Origin: Duncaniella sp.
GTDB lineage: Bacteria > Bacteroidota > Bacteroidia > Bacteroidales > Muribaculaceae
DNA length: 64,000 nt
Reading direction: 5' to 3'
Assembly: GCA_029056055.1 (NCBI GenBank)
Contig: JAIDCC010000096.1
Span: forward strand, 23,971 to 87,970
Shown: positions 9,755 through 17,377 of the stretch, one piece after another
How the letters are laid out: every line of letters starts with the position of its first letter
How positions within the stretch are numbered: position 1 is the stretch's first letter
The notes under the pieces: model-generated
Seen by the model: only the letters and a program-made list of their open reading frames with translations
Told to the model about the DNA's origin: nothing
Databases searched by the model: none
Program-made: the position numbers and the translations under genes

Positions 9755-9840
9755 CTTAATCGCAGTTTTTTGTAAAAATCGCGGTTATAATCGCAAAAAT
9801 TTGTACCTTTGCGTTATCCTAATCGTGAAATTTTGTATGG
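9755..9840 (+). repeat. 86-bp direct repeat, copy 2 (promoter upstream of the PH-domain gene)
   Basis: Second copy of the 8173-8258 sequence, beginning 12 nt after the fic stop codon. It retains the hexamers, the -7 box and the ATG (9837). That ATG here opens a 19-codon frame rather than fic. Confidence 0.95.
9804..9811 (+). promoter_or_regulatory. -7 box of the duplicated promoter
   Basis: TACCTTTG, in the same context as the fic promoter. It should drive the 9880-10437 gene with the same regulation as fic. Confidence 0.6.
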
Positions 9841-9896
9841 TTGATATGACGGTAAACCTCGTAATGCGCGAATTTGAATATGGAATCAATGGGTGA
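9837..9896 (+). CDS. Possible 19-residue leader ORF
   Basis: The ATG inside repeat copy 2 opens MVDMTVNLVMREFEYGING followed by TGA. It overlaps the start region of the next gene (candidate ATGs at 9880 and 9889; TGA at 9894-9896), which would allow translational coupling. It could equally be a chance frame left by the duplication. No homology can be judged at this length. Confidence 0.25.
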   Translation: MVDMTVNLVMREFEYGING

Positions 9897-10437
9897 AAAT
9901 CAGAAGTTTGAGCTTGATTTTTCAGAGAAAGCTGTAAGAAGCAATGAATGGACGATAATTTTATTAGTTATTCTCCCAATTTTACTGACATGCTGTGTCG
10001 GTATTAATGATGTAGCAGGATGGATAATCTTCGCAATTAACCTGACAGTACTTCTTACAGCGATCTTCGGAATTTACTTTGAGAGAAGGTTGGTAAGGGA
10101 GAGCTATTTCACGATTACAGAGAATAGGTTGATATGTGTCTACAAAGGCAGGACCGAAATAGAGTATCCAATAAAAGAAATATCGAAGATTGAAGAAGTT
10201 ACGCTCGAACAAGTTAAACAGAAACATCCGAAATATCCTTTGGCTTTGAATAACAAGGGGTATGAGTTATTTCCGCCAAAGGGTGTGCTAATAACATTCA
10301 ATCGCGCCTGGATAAAAAGTGTCTTTCCTGTCTATTTCAACCCGAGAGACATCGAGGGATTCATACTCGCGATAAAGCAACGGATGGAAGGAGGCTTAGA
10401 AAAAAGTGCTCTTAAAGTAGTATCTAAATCAGATTAA
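9880..10437 (+). CDS. Small membrane protein with bacterial PH-like domain
   Basis: Protein of 185 residues of unknown function. Two transmembrane segments lie near residues 20-65 (WTIILLVILPILLTCCVG; AGWIIFAINLTVLLTAIFGI). A cytoplasmic part follows with the look of bacterial PH domains (SYFTITENRLICVYKG, EYPIKEISKIEEV, ending near NPRDIEGFILAIKQR). ATG codons at 9880 and 9889 are both possible; the one at 9889 overlaps the leader stop. Expression is predicted from the duplicated fic promoter. The base composition is AT-rich like fic. A role as partner, target or immunity factor of the Fic protein is only suggested by position. Confidence 0.7.
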   Translation: MESMGENQKFELDFSEKAVRSNEWTIILLVILPILLTCCVGINDVAGWIIFAINLTVLLTAIFGIYFERRLVRESYFTITENRLICVYKGRTEIEYPIKEISKIEEVTLEQVKQKHPKYPLALNNKGYELFPPKGVLITFNRAWIKSVFPVYFNPRDIEGFILAIKQRMEGGLEKSALKVVSKSD

Positions 10438-10513
10438 CGCTCATTCCTGATGTTTTTTGTTCAGGAAATTGCAAATATTTTGAAGTGCGCAGGATGGTTG
10501 CGCAGAGGGGGTG

Positions 10514-10521
10514 TAACTTTG
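10514..10521 (+). promoter_or_regulatory. -7 box upstream of rtcB
   Basis: TAACTTTG. The whole family A repeat (10535-10717) lies between this box and the rtcB ATG, so the transcript would carry the hairpin as its 5' UTR. No good -33 element was seen. Confidence 0.5.
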
Positions 10522-10534
10522 CATCGTAAACTAT

Positions 10535-10717
10535 AAGTAAGTTCTAAAAATAAAACGATATATGTAAAGAAAAATTCTTGAACAATAAAACTCGTTCTTT
10601 TTGGATGCTTTGAGCCTTTCGTTCAGGCGCATAGCTCGCTATGCTTCTTCACTCAAGCCCCAAACCATCTCAAAAATAACTTCCTTTTATCTGTTCATTT
10701 ATTTTTCTCACTTACTT
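10535..10717 (+). repeat. Foldback element family A, copy 1
   Basis: A 183-bp element with ends AAGTAAGT and ACTTACTT. The two halves are imperfect reverse complements along the whole length and meet at a perfect hairpin tip (GCATAGC-TC-GCTATGC). Other copies are at 26735, 47808 and 59446. It ends 13 nt before the rtcB ATG. A four-codon frame starting at 10720 overlaps that ATG. Confidence 0.9.
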
Positions 10718-10730
10718 AAATGACACTGAT

Positions 10731-11987
10731 ATGAAACGAATAGAAGGTTACGATGTGAAGATTTTCACGGACAATATCGAGGCGACGGCGCTTGAGCAGA
10801 TTAAGGAATTGCTTAGGATAGATGTTTTCGCAGACAAGAAAATCCGCGTGATGCCCGATGTGCATGCCGGGGCGGGGTGTGTGATAGGGTTCACGGGTGA
10901 CCTTGGCGACAAGGTGATACCCAACATCGTCGGGGTGGACATCGGGTGCGGGATGCGTGTGCTTAATCTGGGAAAGCTCGGAGAGATAGATTTCCCGGGG
11001 TTGAGCGAGCATATCCGCCTCAATGTGCCGTCGGGCAAGATAGCCCGAGAAGAGCGTTTCGGTTTCACTCCGCTGCGAGGTGAAGAGATGGATATTTATC
11101 GCGAGGCGAAGAAGCTCGTGACCGAACTCCACTGCTATCGCGAGCTGAAGGACACGGGGCGCATCAACAAGTCGATAGGCACACTCGGCGGGGGAAATCA
11201 TTTCATCGAACTCGACAAGGATGACGAGGCGAACGTCTATCTGGTGATACACACCGGCTCGCGCAATCTCGGCAAACAGGTGGCCGACATCTATCAGGCA
11301 AAAGCTGTGGGGCATCTCACCGAGGGGGCAGACGAGTTTGAGGAGACGGTCAAGCGGACTATCGAAGAATACAAAGCTGCGGGACGACGCTCGGAGCTGC
11401 AAAGTGTGTTAAAAAAGATGCGTAAGGAGCGAGCAGAGGCGAAGCCGTCGCTTCCCGAGGCGCTGTGCTATGTAGAAAGCGAGGAACGCGAGAGGTATCT
11501 GCACGACATGCGTCTGTGTCAGCGATGGGCGGTACTCAACCGCCGGTTGATAGCCATGCTGCTTATGAGATACTTCGAGGGGGTGAGCCCGACGGAGGAA
11601 TTCGAGTCGATACACAATTACATCAGCGACGACAACATCATCCGCAAGGGCGCCATCTCGGCGGCAGAGGGAGAGCGCTGCATCATCCCGCTCAACATGC
11701 GCGACGGCTCGCTGATTTGCACCGGGAAGGGAAATCCCGACTGGAACCGGTCGGCGCCTCACGGAGCGGGGCGAGTGCTGAGCCGCGCGCAGGCCTACGC
11801 AAAAATCAGCATGGAGGAGTTTGAAAAGTCGATGGAGGGGATTTACTCGGAGACGGTGAATGATTTTACCCGTGACGAGTCGCCTATGGCCTACAAACCG
11901 GCCGAGGAAATTATCGCGAACATCGGCGACACGGTGAAAATCGACACGATAATACGACCGATATTCAACTTCAAAGCATCTAATTGA
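10731..11987 (+). CDS. rtcB: RtcB-family RNA ligase
   Basis: GTP-dependent RNA ligase that joins 2',3'-cyclic-phosphate or 3'-phosphate ends to 5'-OH ends, used in RNA repair. The protein has 418 residues, in the family range. Visible family motifs are MPDVHAGAGCVIGFTG, VGVDIGCGMRVL (metal-binding Cys), GGGNHFIEL, VIHTGSRNLGKQ and NRSAPHGAGRVLSR (guanylylation-site region). It is a single gene with no rtcA or regulator next to it. The leader contains a family A foldback element. Confidence 0.92.
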   Translation: MKRIEGYDVKIFTDNIEATALEQIKELLRIDVFADKKIRVMPDVHAGAGCVIGFTGDLGDKVIPNIVGVDIGCGMRVLNLGKLGEIDFPGLSEHIRLNVPSGKIAREERFGFTPLRGEEMDIYREAKKLVTELHCYRELKDTGRINKSIGTLGGGNHFIELDKDDEANVYLVIHTGSRNLGKQVADIYQAKAVGHLTEGADEFEETVKRTIEEYKAAGRRSELQSVLKKMRKERAEAKPSLPEALCYVESEERERYLHDMRLCQRWAVLNRRLIAMLLMRYFEGVSPTEEFESIHNYISDDNIIRKGAISAAEGERCIIPLNMRDGSLICTGKGNPDWNRSAPHGAGRVLSRAQAYAKISMEEFEKSMEGIYSETVNDFTRDESPMAYKPAEEIIANIGDTVKIDTIIRPIFNFKASN

Positions 11988-12147
11988 CAAGCGTTTGAGC
12001 TGTTTACCGGAAAGAGTCTTCTTTTCGGCTGACAACGTTAGGGAGATGAGCGCAGTCGTGGTGAGAAACGCCTGTGGCGGGCGTGATTTCGAGATGCCGT
12101 AGAGGACGGCGACTTTACCTCAACCCTCGCGGCTGATGTTTTTTCAC

Positions 12148-12155
12148 TACCTTTG
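12148..12155 (+). promoter_or_regulatory. -7 box for the beta-helix gene
   Basis: TACCTTTG, 58 nt before the ATG at 12213. The leader contains a GC-rich hairpin (GCCGCC-GTACG-GGCGGC). Confidence 0.55.
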
Positions 12156-12212
12156 TAGGAGCGAGGCCGCCGTACGGGCGGCGGCGCATCACCTTACCCA
12201 ATCACGCTACAA

Positions 12213-14237
12213 ATGAAAAAAATATTCATCATCACACTGACCGCGGCCATCCGGCTCACTGCAGGCGCGTGGACCGTCGTCCCACACAACGACGGCACGA
12301 CGGCGTTAGACTTCGCCGACATCGCAAAGGGACACCCGACGCCCTTCGCCATAGAGCGCGCCGAAGGCAAATGGAGCCATTATACCAAAATCGGAGAAAC
12401 ACGCGAAGCCCGATTCACGGATACTGACAAAGTGAAACCCACCGGGGCATATTACAGGATTGTAGACGCCAAGGGGGTGGTCATCGACACAATTTCATTT
12501 GACCGACAGCTTTTCGGCGACAAAATCATAGTCTTCTCACCGACCGACAACATGGACTCCGTGGCAGCCACCGCCGCCATGATAGACCGGCGTCTCTTCG
12601 GCCACGAGATGGATGCCGACCGCTACGCGCTGGTGTTCAAACCGGGCGACTACCGCGAGGCGGGGTTAATCAACGTGCCCTTCTACATTCATATAGCCGG
12701 CCTGGGCTCGACACCCTACGAGGTAGAAGTGTCGAACATCCATACGCCTCCCCACCTGCGCGAAGGCAACGGCACATGCACATTCTGGCGCTCGGCAGAA
12801 AACCTGTCGGTGGTCGGGCCGGAGACCTACGACGAACCGGAGACCTTCAAGTGGGCCGTCTCGCAGGCAGCCCCCATGCGCCGTGTCTACTCAAACCGCA
12901 CCCTGCGCACACAATGGGGCAACGGATGGGTGAGCGGCGGCTATGCAGCCGACTGCCGTTTCGACGCTCCCGCCGGGTCAGACCATCAGCAACAGTGGTA
13001 TTACCGAAACTCCATCCTCAACAAAGGCCGCGGCAACTTCCGCGAGGAGAAATACAATTATTGTTTTCAAGGCGTAGAGTTCGGCCCGGAAGCAGACATG
13101 GCCACCTATCGCAACAACTGGGACGAGGGCGGCAACGTCACCGTGATAGAGACCACCCCTCTGATAGCCGAGAAGCCCTTCCTTTGTCTTGGCGACGACG
13201 GGCGCTACAAAGTGTTCCGCCCCGCCTTCCGCAGTGAGGCCAAAGGCGTGTCATACGCACTCGGCAATCCCGGCAAAGGCGAATACCTCGACCTGCTCGA
13301 TACGTTCGAAGTGGTTAAACCGGGCGCAACCTCTGCCGAGATGAACGCCGCCCTCGCCGCCGGCAAAAACCTGCTCATTACGCCGGGAATGTTTACGCTC
13401 GACGAACCGCTCCGCATCACCCGCCCCGGCACCGTTGTGCTCGGCATAGGCTGGGCCACACTTATCCCCGGCGAAAACAACAGCGAGGGGGCCATCGTGA
13501 TAGACGACGTAGACAACGTGGCCGTCGCTTCGCTGCTCTTCGACGCCCATTACAGCTCTGACACACTGCTTAAAGTTGGCAAAGAGAAAACCTCTGTCTC
13601 ACACGAGGGAGCGCCCGTTCTTCTCTCCGACCTCTTCTTCCGCATCGGCGGTTTCCGTCCCAATCCGGTGCACGTTGACCGCGCGGTCGAAATCAACAGC
13701 AACAACGTCGTGGGCGACCACTTCTGGATATGGCGTGCCGACCATGGCGTGCGCGGCAGCGTGGGCTGGGCGGTCAACACCGCTCCCAACGGCCTCGTGG
13801 TCAACGGCGACGACGTGACCGTCTACGGTCTCTTCAACGAGCATTTTCAGGAATACCAGACACTTTGGAACGGTGAACGCGGACGCATGTATTTCTACCA
13901 ATGCGAGACTCCCTACGACTCGCCCACCCAAGCCCACTACATGAGCGAAAACGGCACGCGCCCCGGCTATGCGGCCTACAAGGTGAGCGACGGAGTGAAA
14001 AACCATTTCGCTGCAGCCTTGGGTATCTACGATGTGCTGGTCAATGAAATCCGTATCGAAAACTCCATCGAAGTGCCCGATGCGGAGGGGGTCAACGTCT
14101 ATCACGCCTGCAACAACTCGCTGTCTAACGGCGGCAAACGCGGCTTCGGCTTCGTGATAAACGGCCTCGGCAAAAGCACCTACGACACCTTCCGCGACAA
14201 CCGCGTCGTGGTCAACAACTACCGCGAGGGTAAATAA
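12213..14237 (+). CDS. Secreted right-handed beta-helix protein of the family often labelled 'adenylyl cyclase' or 'coagulation factor 5/8 type'
   Basis: Protein of 674 residues with an N-terminal secretion signal whose core is broken by an Arg (residue 14). The body carries strings I associate with a family common in actinobacteria and fungi under misleading names: DRYALVFKPGDYREAGLINV, WRSAENLSVVGPETYD, WAVSQAAPMRRVYSNRTL, EKPFLCLGDDGRYKVF, GKNLLITPGMFTLDEPL and TVYGLFNEHFQEYQTLWNG. The repeated beta-strand pattern fits a pectate-lyase-like helix. The true substrate is unknown; action on an external polysaccharide is likely given the neighbouring glycan genes. It stands alone between its own promoter and terminator. 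Recognition is from memory of family strings. Confidence 0.7.
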   Translation: MKKIFIITLTAAIRLTAGAWTVVPHNDGTTALDFADIAKGHPTPFAIERAEGKWSHYTKIGETREARFTDTDKVKPTGAYYRIVDAKGVVIDTISFDRQLFGDKIIVFSPTDNMDSVAATAAMIDRRLFGHEMDADRYALVFKPGDYREAGLINVPFYIHIAGLGSTPYEVEVSNIHTPPHLREGNGTCTFWRSAENLSVVGPETYDEPETFKWAVSQAAPMRRVYSNRTLRTQWGNGWVSGGYAADCRFDAPAGSDHQQQWYYRNSILNKGRGNFREEKYNYCFQGVEFGPEADMATYRNNWDEGGNVTVIETTPLIAEKPFLCLGDDGRYKVFRPAFRSEAKGVSYALGNPGKGEYLDLLDTFEVVKPGATSAEMNAALAAGKNLLITPGMFTLDEPLRITRPGTVVLGIGWATLIPGENNSEGAIVIDDVDNVAVASLLFDAHYSSDTLLKVGKEKTSVSHEGAPVLLSDLFFRIGGFRPNPVHVDRAVEINSNNVVGDHFWIWRADHGVRGSVGWAVNTAPNGLVVNGDDVTVYGLFNEHFQEYQTLWNGERGRMYFYQCETPYDSPTQAHYMSENGTRPGYAAYKVSDGVKNHFAAALGIYDVLVNEIRIENSIEVPDAEGVNVYHACNNSLSNGGKRGFGFVINGLGKSTYDTFRDNRVVVNNYREGK

Positions 14238-14268
14238 CACTACCCTTCCCAACCAAGAAATACCTCAG

Positions 14269-14308
14269 TCCCCGACGGAGCGCCACATTCGCCCGTCGGG
14301 GATTTTTT
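14269..14308 (+). terminator. Intrinsic terminator after the beta-helix gene
   Basis: The arms TCCCCGACGG and CCGTCGGGGA close a 14-nt loop and are followed by TTTTTTC. Confidence 0.85.
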
Positions 14309-14338
14309 CAAAATAAGTAGACTTCGTGACCAAAAACA

Positions 14339-14370
14339 TTTTGAATTTAGGCCTTAATGTCGTATCTTTG
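14339..14370 (+). promoter_or_regulatory. Full -33/-7 promoter of the AbiL/RloAB-like pair
   Basis: TTTTG at 14339-14343 and TATCTTTG at 14363-14370, with a 19-nt spacer, the standard Bacteroidetes layout. The ATG follows 28 nt later at 14399, which excludes the longer frame starting at 14357. Confidence 0.8.
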
Positions 14371-14398
14371 CAAAAACAATGTAAAAATCCGACACGGC

Positions 14399-15742
14399 AT
14401 GATACTTAGAGCAACCTTCGAAAACATTTATTCGTTCGAAAAAGAAACGTCTATCAGCTTTGTAGCCGGCAAGAGTTCCGTCCACTCGTCACACGTCAGC
14501 CGGGCGCTAAAGCGTGACGACATCTCGGCGCTGAGGTTCGGAGTAATCTACGGAGCAAATGCGTCAGGGAAAAGCAACGTTATAAAAGCTCTGTCGTTAC
14601 TCCAGCAGATAGCGTTGGGGCGCTTTCCGAGCGGCGACTTCGAGGCGTTCAAACTTACCACACCCGTCAAACCCATCTCGAAACTCGAGGTGGAATTCAA
14701 GTATCGTGGCCGTTACTTTGCATACGGAATAGAGTTTACACATCAAGTGCTCAAAGAAGAATGGCTCTACGAAATCAACAGCCGTTCCGACAAACTCATA
14801 TTTACCCGAAAGACAGACAGTAGCGGAAACCTCTTTGATTTTGGCGATATCAAAGAGGATGGCACGGCAACTCAATTCGTTAAGTTTCTCGGCGAGGGCA
14901 CGCCCTTGAAGAAAAGTTTTCTGTCGGAATACGTTGAACGCAACGGCAAAGGTCTGAGCGCAATTAACGCTGCACACGAATGGTTTGCTACCGGGCTTCA
15001 CATCATTTTTCCTGAGACACGTTTCAGGGGGATATCATTTGGCGCCGAGCAAGACGAGAGTTTTCACGATGCCACCCGACGGTTGCTGAACTATTTCAAC
15101 ACAGGCATAGTGGATATCAGACGGTTTCCCGTAAGGTCGAAGGAAGAGACCAATCTGCCGGAGACACTGCTGGATGCGATTATCGCAAACTCCACCCCCG
15201 GGCGCACCTCGCTCGTCGCAACCCCGGGCAGTAACGAATGTTTTTTCTTCGATTTTAAAGAAGACGGCACCTATCAGATTTTCAAACAGAAAGCCGTGCA
15301 TAAGAATGACACAGATGAAGAAGTGGTCTTTGAAATGGACGAGGAATCAGACGGCACCATCAGACTTCTCGACTTCATTCCGATGCTGATTGACCTTCGT
15401 AAAAACGAGACAGACTACCTGATTGATGAGCTTGACAGAAGTATGCACCCGCTTCTGTCGCAGAAACTTATCGAGTGCTACCTGCATGACCTCACCCCCG
15501 ACAAAGACACTCAACTGATAATTTCCACCCACGAAAGCAATCTTCTTAATCTGGAAATAATTCGCGCCGACGAAGTTTGGTTCATCGAAAAAGATGGTAA
15601 CGGCGCTTCCCGACCGGTCTCGCTCGCCGAATACAAACCGCGGGAAAACGTTCGGAAAGGCTACCTCCAAGGCCGCTACAGCGCCATACCCTTCTTTGCC
15701 CCGATTGAAACTCTTAATTGGGAGGAAAATGAGAAAGCGTAA
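14399..15742 (+). CDS. AAA-family ATPase, RloA/AbiLi-like
   Basis: SMC/OLD-like ATPase of 447 residues. Walker A is GANASGKSN at about residue 52. The Walker B region is YLIDELDRSMHPLLSQKL (acidic pair near residues 343-344), followed by the H-loop-like ISTHESNLL. Such ATPases paired with RloB form AbiL-type abortive-infection modules, in which the ATPase is thought to sense infection and license the partner. The C-terminal segment VRKGYLQGRYSAIPFF is typical of this ATPase group. The 3' end overlaps rloB by 14 nt. GC is somewhat lower than in neighbouring genes. The defence role is from family knowledge, not tested. Confidence 0.85.
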   Translation: MILRATFENIYSFEKETSISFVAGKSSVHSSHVSRALKRDDISALRFGVIYGANASGKSNVIKALSLLQQIALGRFPSGDFEAFKLTTPVKPISKLEVEFKYRGRYFAYGIEFTHQVLKEEWLYEINSRSDKLIFTRKTDSSGNLFDFGDIKEDGTATQFVKFLGEGTPLKKSFLSEYVERNGKGLSAINAAHEWFATGLHIIFPETRFRGISFGAEQDESFHDATRRLLNYFNTGIVDIRRFPVRSKEETNLPETLLDAIIANSTPGRTSLVATPGSNECFFFDFKEDGTYQIFKQKAVHKNDTDEEVVFEMDEESDGTIRLLDFIPMLIDLRKNETDYLIDELDRSMHPLLSQKLIECYLHDLTPDKDTQLIISTHESNLLNLEIIRADEVWFIEKDGNGASRPVSLAEYKPRENVRKGYLQGRYSAIPFFAPIETLNWEENEKA

Positions 15743-16364
15743 GGATTTTGTCAGACTGGAGGGAGTGCGCTCCGCTCGGTTGGTGGTTATCGCGAGCGAG
15801 GGCCGATGCTCCGAAGCTATTTATTTTTCGGCCGTGAGAGACAATTTGCGGGCGCCCAACGTGCATGTCGAGATATTGGAACGTGATACAAACGAATCTT
15901 CACCTGAAAAAGTCCATGCTCAGATAGCCGAGTTCATGCGCCATTACAATATCGAGGACGACGATGAATTGTGGCTTGTAATCGACCGCGACCGCTGGCA
16001 CGACCGCATGCTTTCAAGCGTTGCGCGACTTTGCGCACAAAACTCCCATCTGAATTTCTGCATGAGCAATCCATGTTTTGAATTATGGCTTTTGCTCCAC
16101 CTCGAAGATATCAGGACCTATGACGGGGAAACCATTGCCGAGCTTACGGCCAACAGGAAAAACAGTGCCGGTGTGACATGGCTGAAAAAACGTATGCGCG
16201 ATTTGCTCGGCTCTTATAACGAATCTAATTATGACGCGGTGTCGTTGCTGCCCAACATTGACCGGGCGATTACGATAGCTCGTGACTTAGACACCAATCC
16301 CTCAGACCGATGGCCTCAGACAACAGGCACACGTGTCTACCGCCTGATAGAAAGCATCCGGTAA
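15729..16364 (+). CDS. RloB/AbiLii-like protein
   Basis: Protein of 211 residues with RloB-family motifs: VIASEGRCSEAIYF (acidic residue of a Toprim-like site), LWLVIDRDRW (DxD) and NPCFELWLLLH. These suggest a metal-dependent nuclease-like active site. The start at 15729 is preceded by GGAGG at 15721-15725 and lies inside the end of the ATPase gene, so translation of the two is coupled. The longer in-frame start at 15594 would overlap the ATPase by about 150 nt and is rejected. Confidence 0.85.
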   Translation: MRKRKDFVRLEGVRSARLVVIASEGRCSEAIYFSAVRDNLRAPNVHVEILERDTNESSPEKVHAQIAEFMRHYNIEDDDELWLVIDRDRWHDRMLSSVARLCAQNSHLNFCMSNPCFELWLLLHLEDIRTYDGETIAELTANRKNSAGVTWLKKRMRDLLGSYNESNYDAVSLLPNIDRAITIARDLDTNPSDRWPQTTGTRVYRLIESIR

Positions 16365-16391
16365 GTCTTTTTTCCTGCGCCACGCCTGATG

Positions 16392-16420
16392 CCGGCGGGC
16401 TGATTCTATCAGGCCGTCGG
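16392..16420 (+). terminator. Likely terminator after rloB
   Basis: The arms CCGGCGGGCTGA and TCAGGCCGTCGG pair with two mismatches around TTCTA, followed by GTGTTTTG. Confidence 0.6.
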
Positions 16421-16463
16421 GTGTTTTGTGACTTTTGTCATATTCGGTTTGGAGGAAATTCGC

Positions 16464-16471
16464 TAATTTTG
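16464..16471 (+). promoter_or_regulatory. -7 box for the LuxR-type regulator
   Basis: TAATTTTG, 40 nt before the ATG at 16511. Confidence 0.5.
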
Positions 16472-16510
16472 CCGTTATAAAACTATCGCGACTCCGCCGC
16501 TTAGGAGCTA

Positions 16511-17278
16511 ATGATTATGGACAAAAGAACTGAGGATTTCTTCATACCTCTCAATGAGGTGAAACTCGCCGAGGAGCTTGACTACAGCCGTACAGCCGAC
16601 TTCATCCGCTCGGCCGAGGCGTTCGCGCGCTCCGGTTATCAGAGCGTCTACATCATCGATTACTTCCGCCAAAATTTCCTCTACGTTTCGCCCAACCCAA
16701 TGCTCCTCTGCGGCCTGTCGCCCGAGCGGGTCAAGGAGTTGGGCTACCGTTTCTACATCGAGCACGTTCCCGCCGAGGAGCAATCGTTGTTGCTCGACAT
16801 CAACCGCGCCGGTTTTTCGTTTTTCGAATCAATCCCTACAGACGAGCGCCGGGATTGGTTCATACAATATGATTTCCACATCATCGGCGAGGGGGGCACA
16901 CCCATTCTGATAAACCACAAGCTCACGCCTCTCGCGCTGACCTCCGACGGACGTGTGTGGCTTGCTCTCTGCGTGGTCTCGGTGTCAAGCCACACCAGCG
17001 CAGGCCATATCGAACTCCATCGTACAGGGTCGCCCGACTTCTTCGTCTACAACCGCGTGACCCGCCGCTGGGACAAGCGGACGATGCCCTCGCTCACTGA
17101 AGGCGAAAAATCGGTCATCACGCTTTCAATCCAGGGGTTCACCATGGCCGAGATTGCCGACAAAATGTGTCTGTCGGCCGACACCGTCAAGAAATACCGC
17201 CGACAGATATTCGACAAACTCGGTGTGCGAAACATTTCGGAGGCCATCATCGCCGCCACAAACAACAAACTTATCTAA
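16511..17278 (+). CDS. LuxR-type regulator with N-terminal PAS-like sensor region
   Basis: Transcription factor of 255 residues. The C-terminal ~65 residues are a LuxR/GerE helix-turn-helix (LTEGEKSVITLSIQGFTMAE through LSADTVKKYRRQIFDKLGV). The N-terminal ~170 residues have a PAS-like layout (VYIIDYFRQNFLYVSPNPML ... GYRFYIEHVPAEE) and would bind a ligand or sense a signal. There is no receiver domain. It lies immediately upstream of an outer-membrane receptor gene with a palindrome between them (17314-17327), so it may control that gene (inference). An alternative ATG lies two codons downstream. Confidence 0.82.
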   Translation: MIMDKRTEDFFIPLNEVKLAEELDYSRTADFIRSAEAFARSGYQSVYIIDYFRQNFLYVSPNPMLLCGLSPERVKELGYRFYIEHVPAEEQSLLLDINRAGFSFFESIPTDERRDWFIQYDFHIIGEGGTPILINHKLTPLALTSDGRVWLALCVVSVSSHTSAGHIELHRTGSPDFFVYNRVTRRWDKRTMPSLTEGEKSVITLSIQGFTMAEIADKMCLSADTVKKYRRQIFDKLGVRNISEAIIAATNNKLI

Positions 17279-17313
17279 AAAAGTATGTCAAGGCTGCCGA
17301 CGTGGTGCAAACG

Positions 17314-17327
17314 TACCCTTTTGGGTA
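17314..17327 (+). promoter_or_regulatory. Palindrome TACCC-TTTT-GGGTA, candidate operator
   Basis: A perfect 5-bp inverted repeat around TTTT, 36 nt downstream of the LuxR stop and 24 nt upstream of the next -7 box. Position and symmetry fit an operator. Its small size also allows a chance occurrence. Confidence 0.3.
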
Positions 17328-17350
17328 TGGCACGGGCGGTGTTTTCGTCG

Positions 17351-17358
17351 TAACTTTG
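17351..17358 (+). promoter_or_regulatory. -7 box for the outer-membrane receptor gene
   Basis: TAACTTTG. The ATG at 17363 is only 4 nt away and would make the mRNA essentially leaderless, so the in-frame ATG at 17378 is the better start. Confidence 0.55.
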
Positions 17359-17377
17359 CAGTATGAAAACTCAGACA

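Noticed and set aside
8173-9840. The 86-bp repeats read as attL/attR of an integrated element
   Set aside because: No integrase, excisionase or tRNA lies in or beside the interval, and the repeat contains a functional-looking promoter and start codon, so homologous duplication is simpler.
8173-10437. fic plus PH gene called as a classic Fic toxin/FicA antitoxin pair
   Set aside because: The inhibitory motif is inside the Fic protein, and the second gene is a membrane protein without an antitoxin helix motif.
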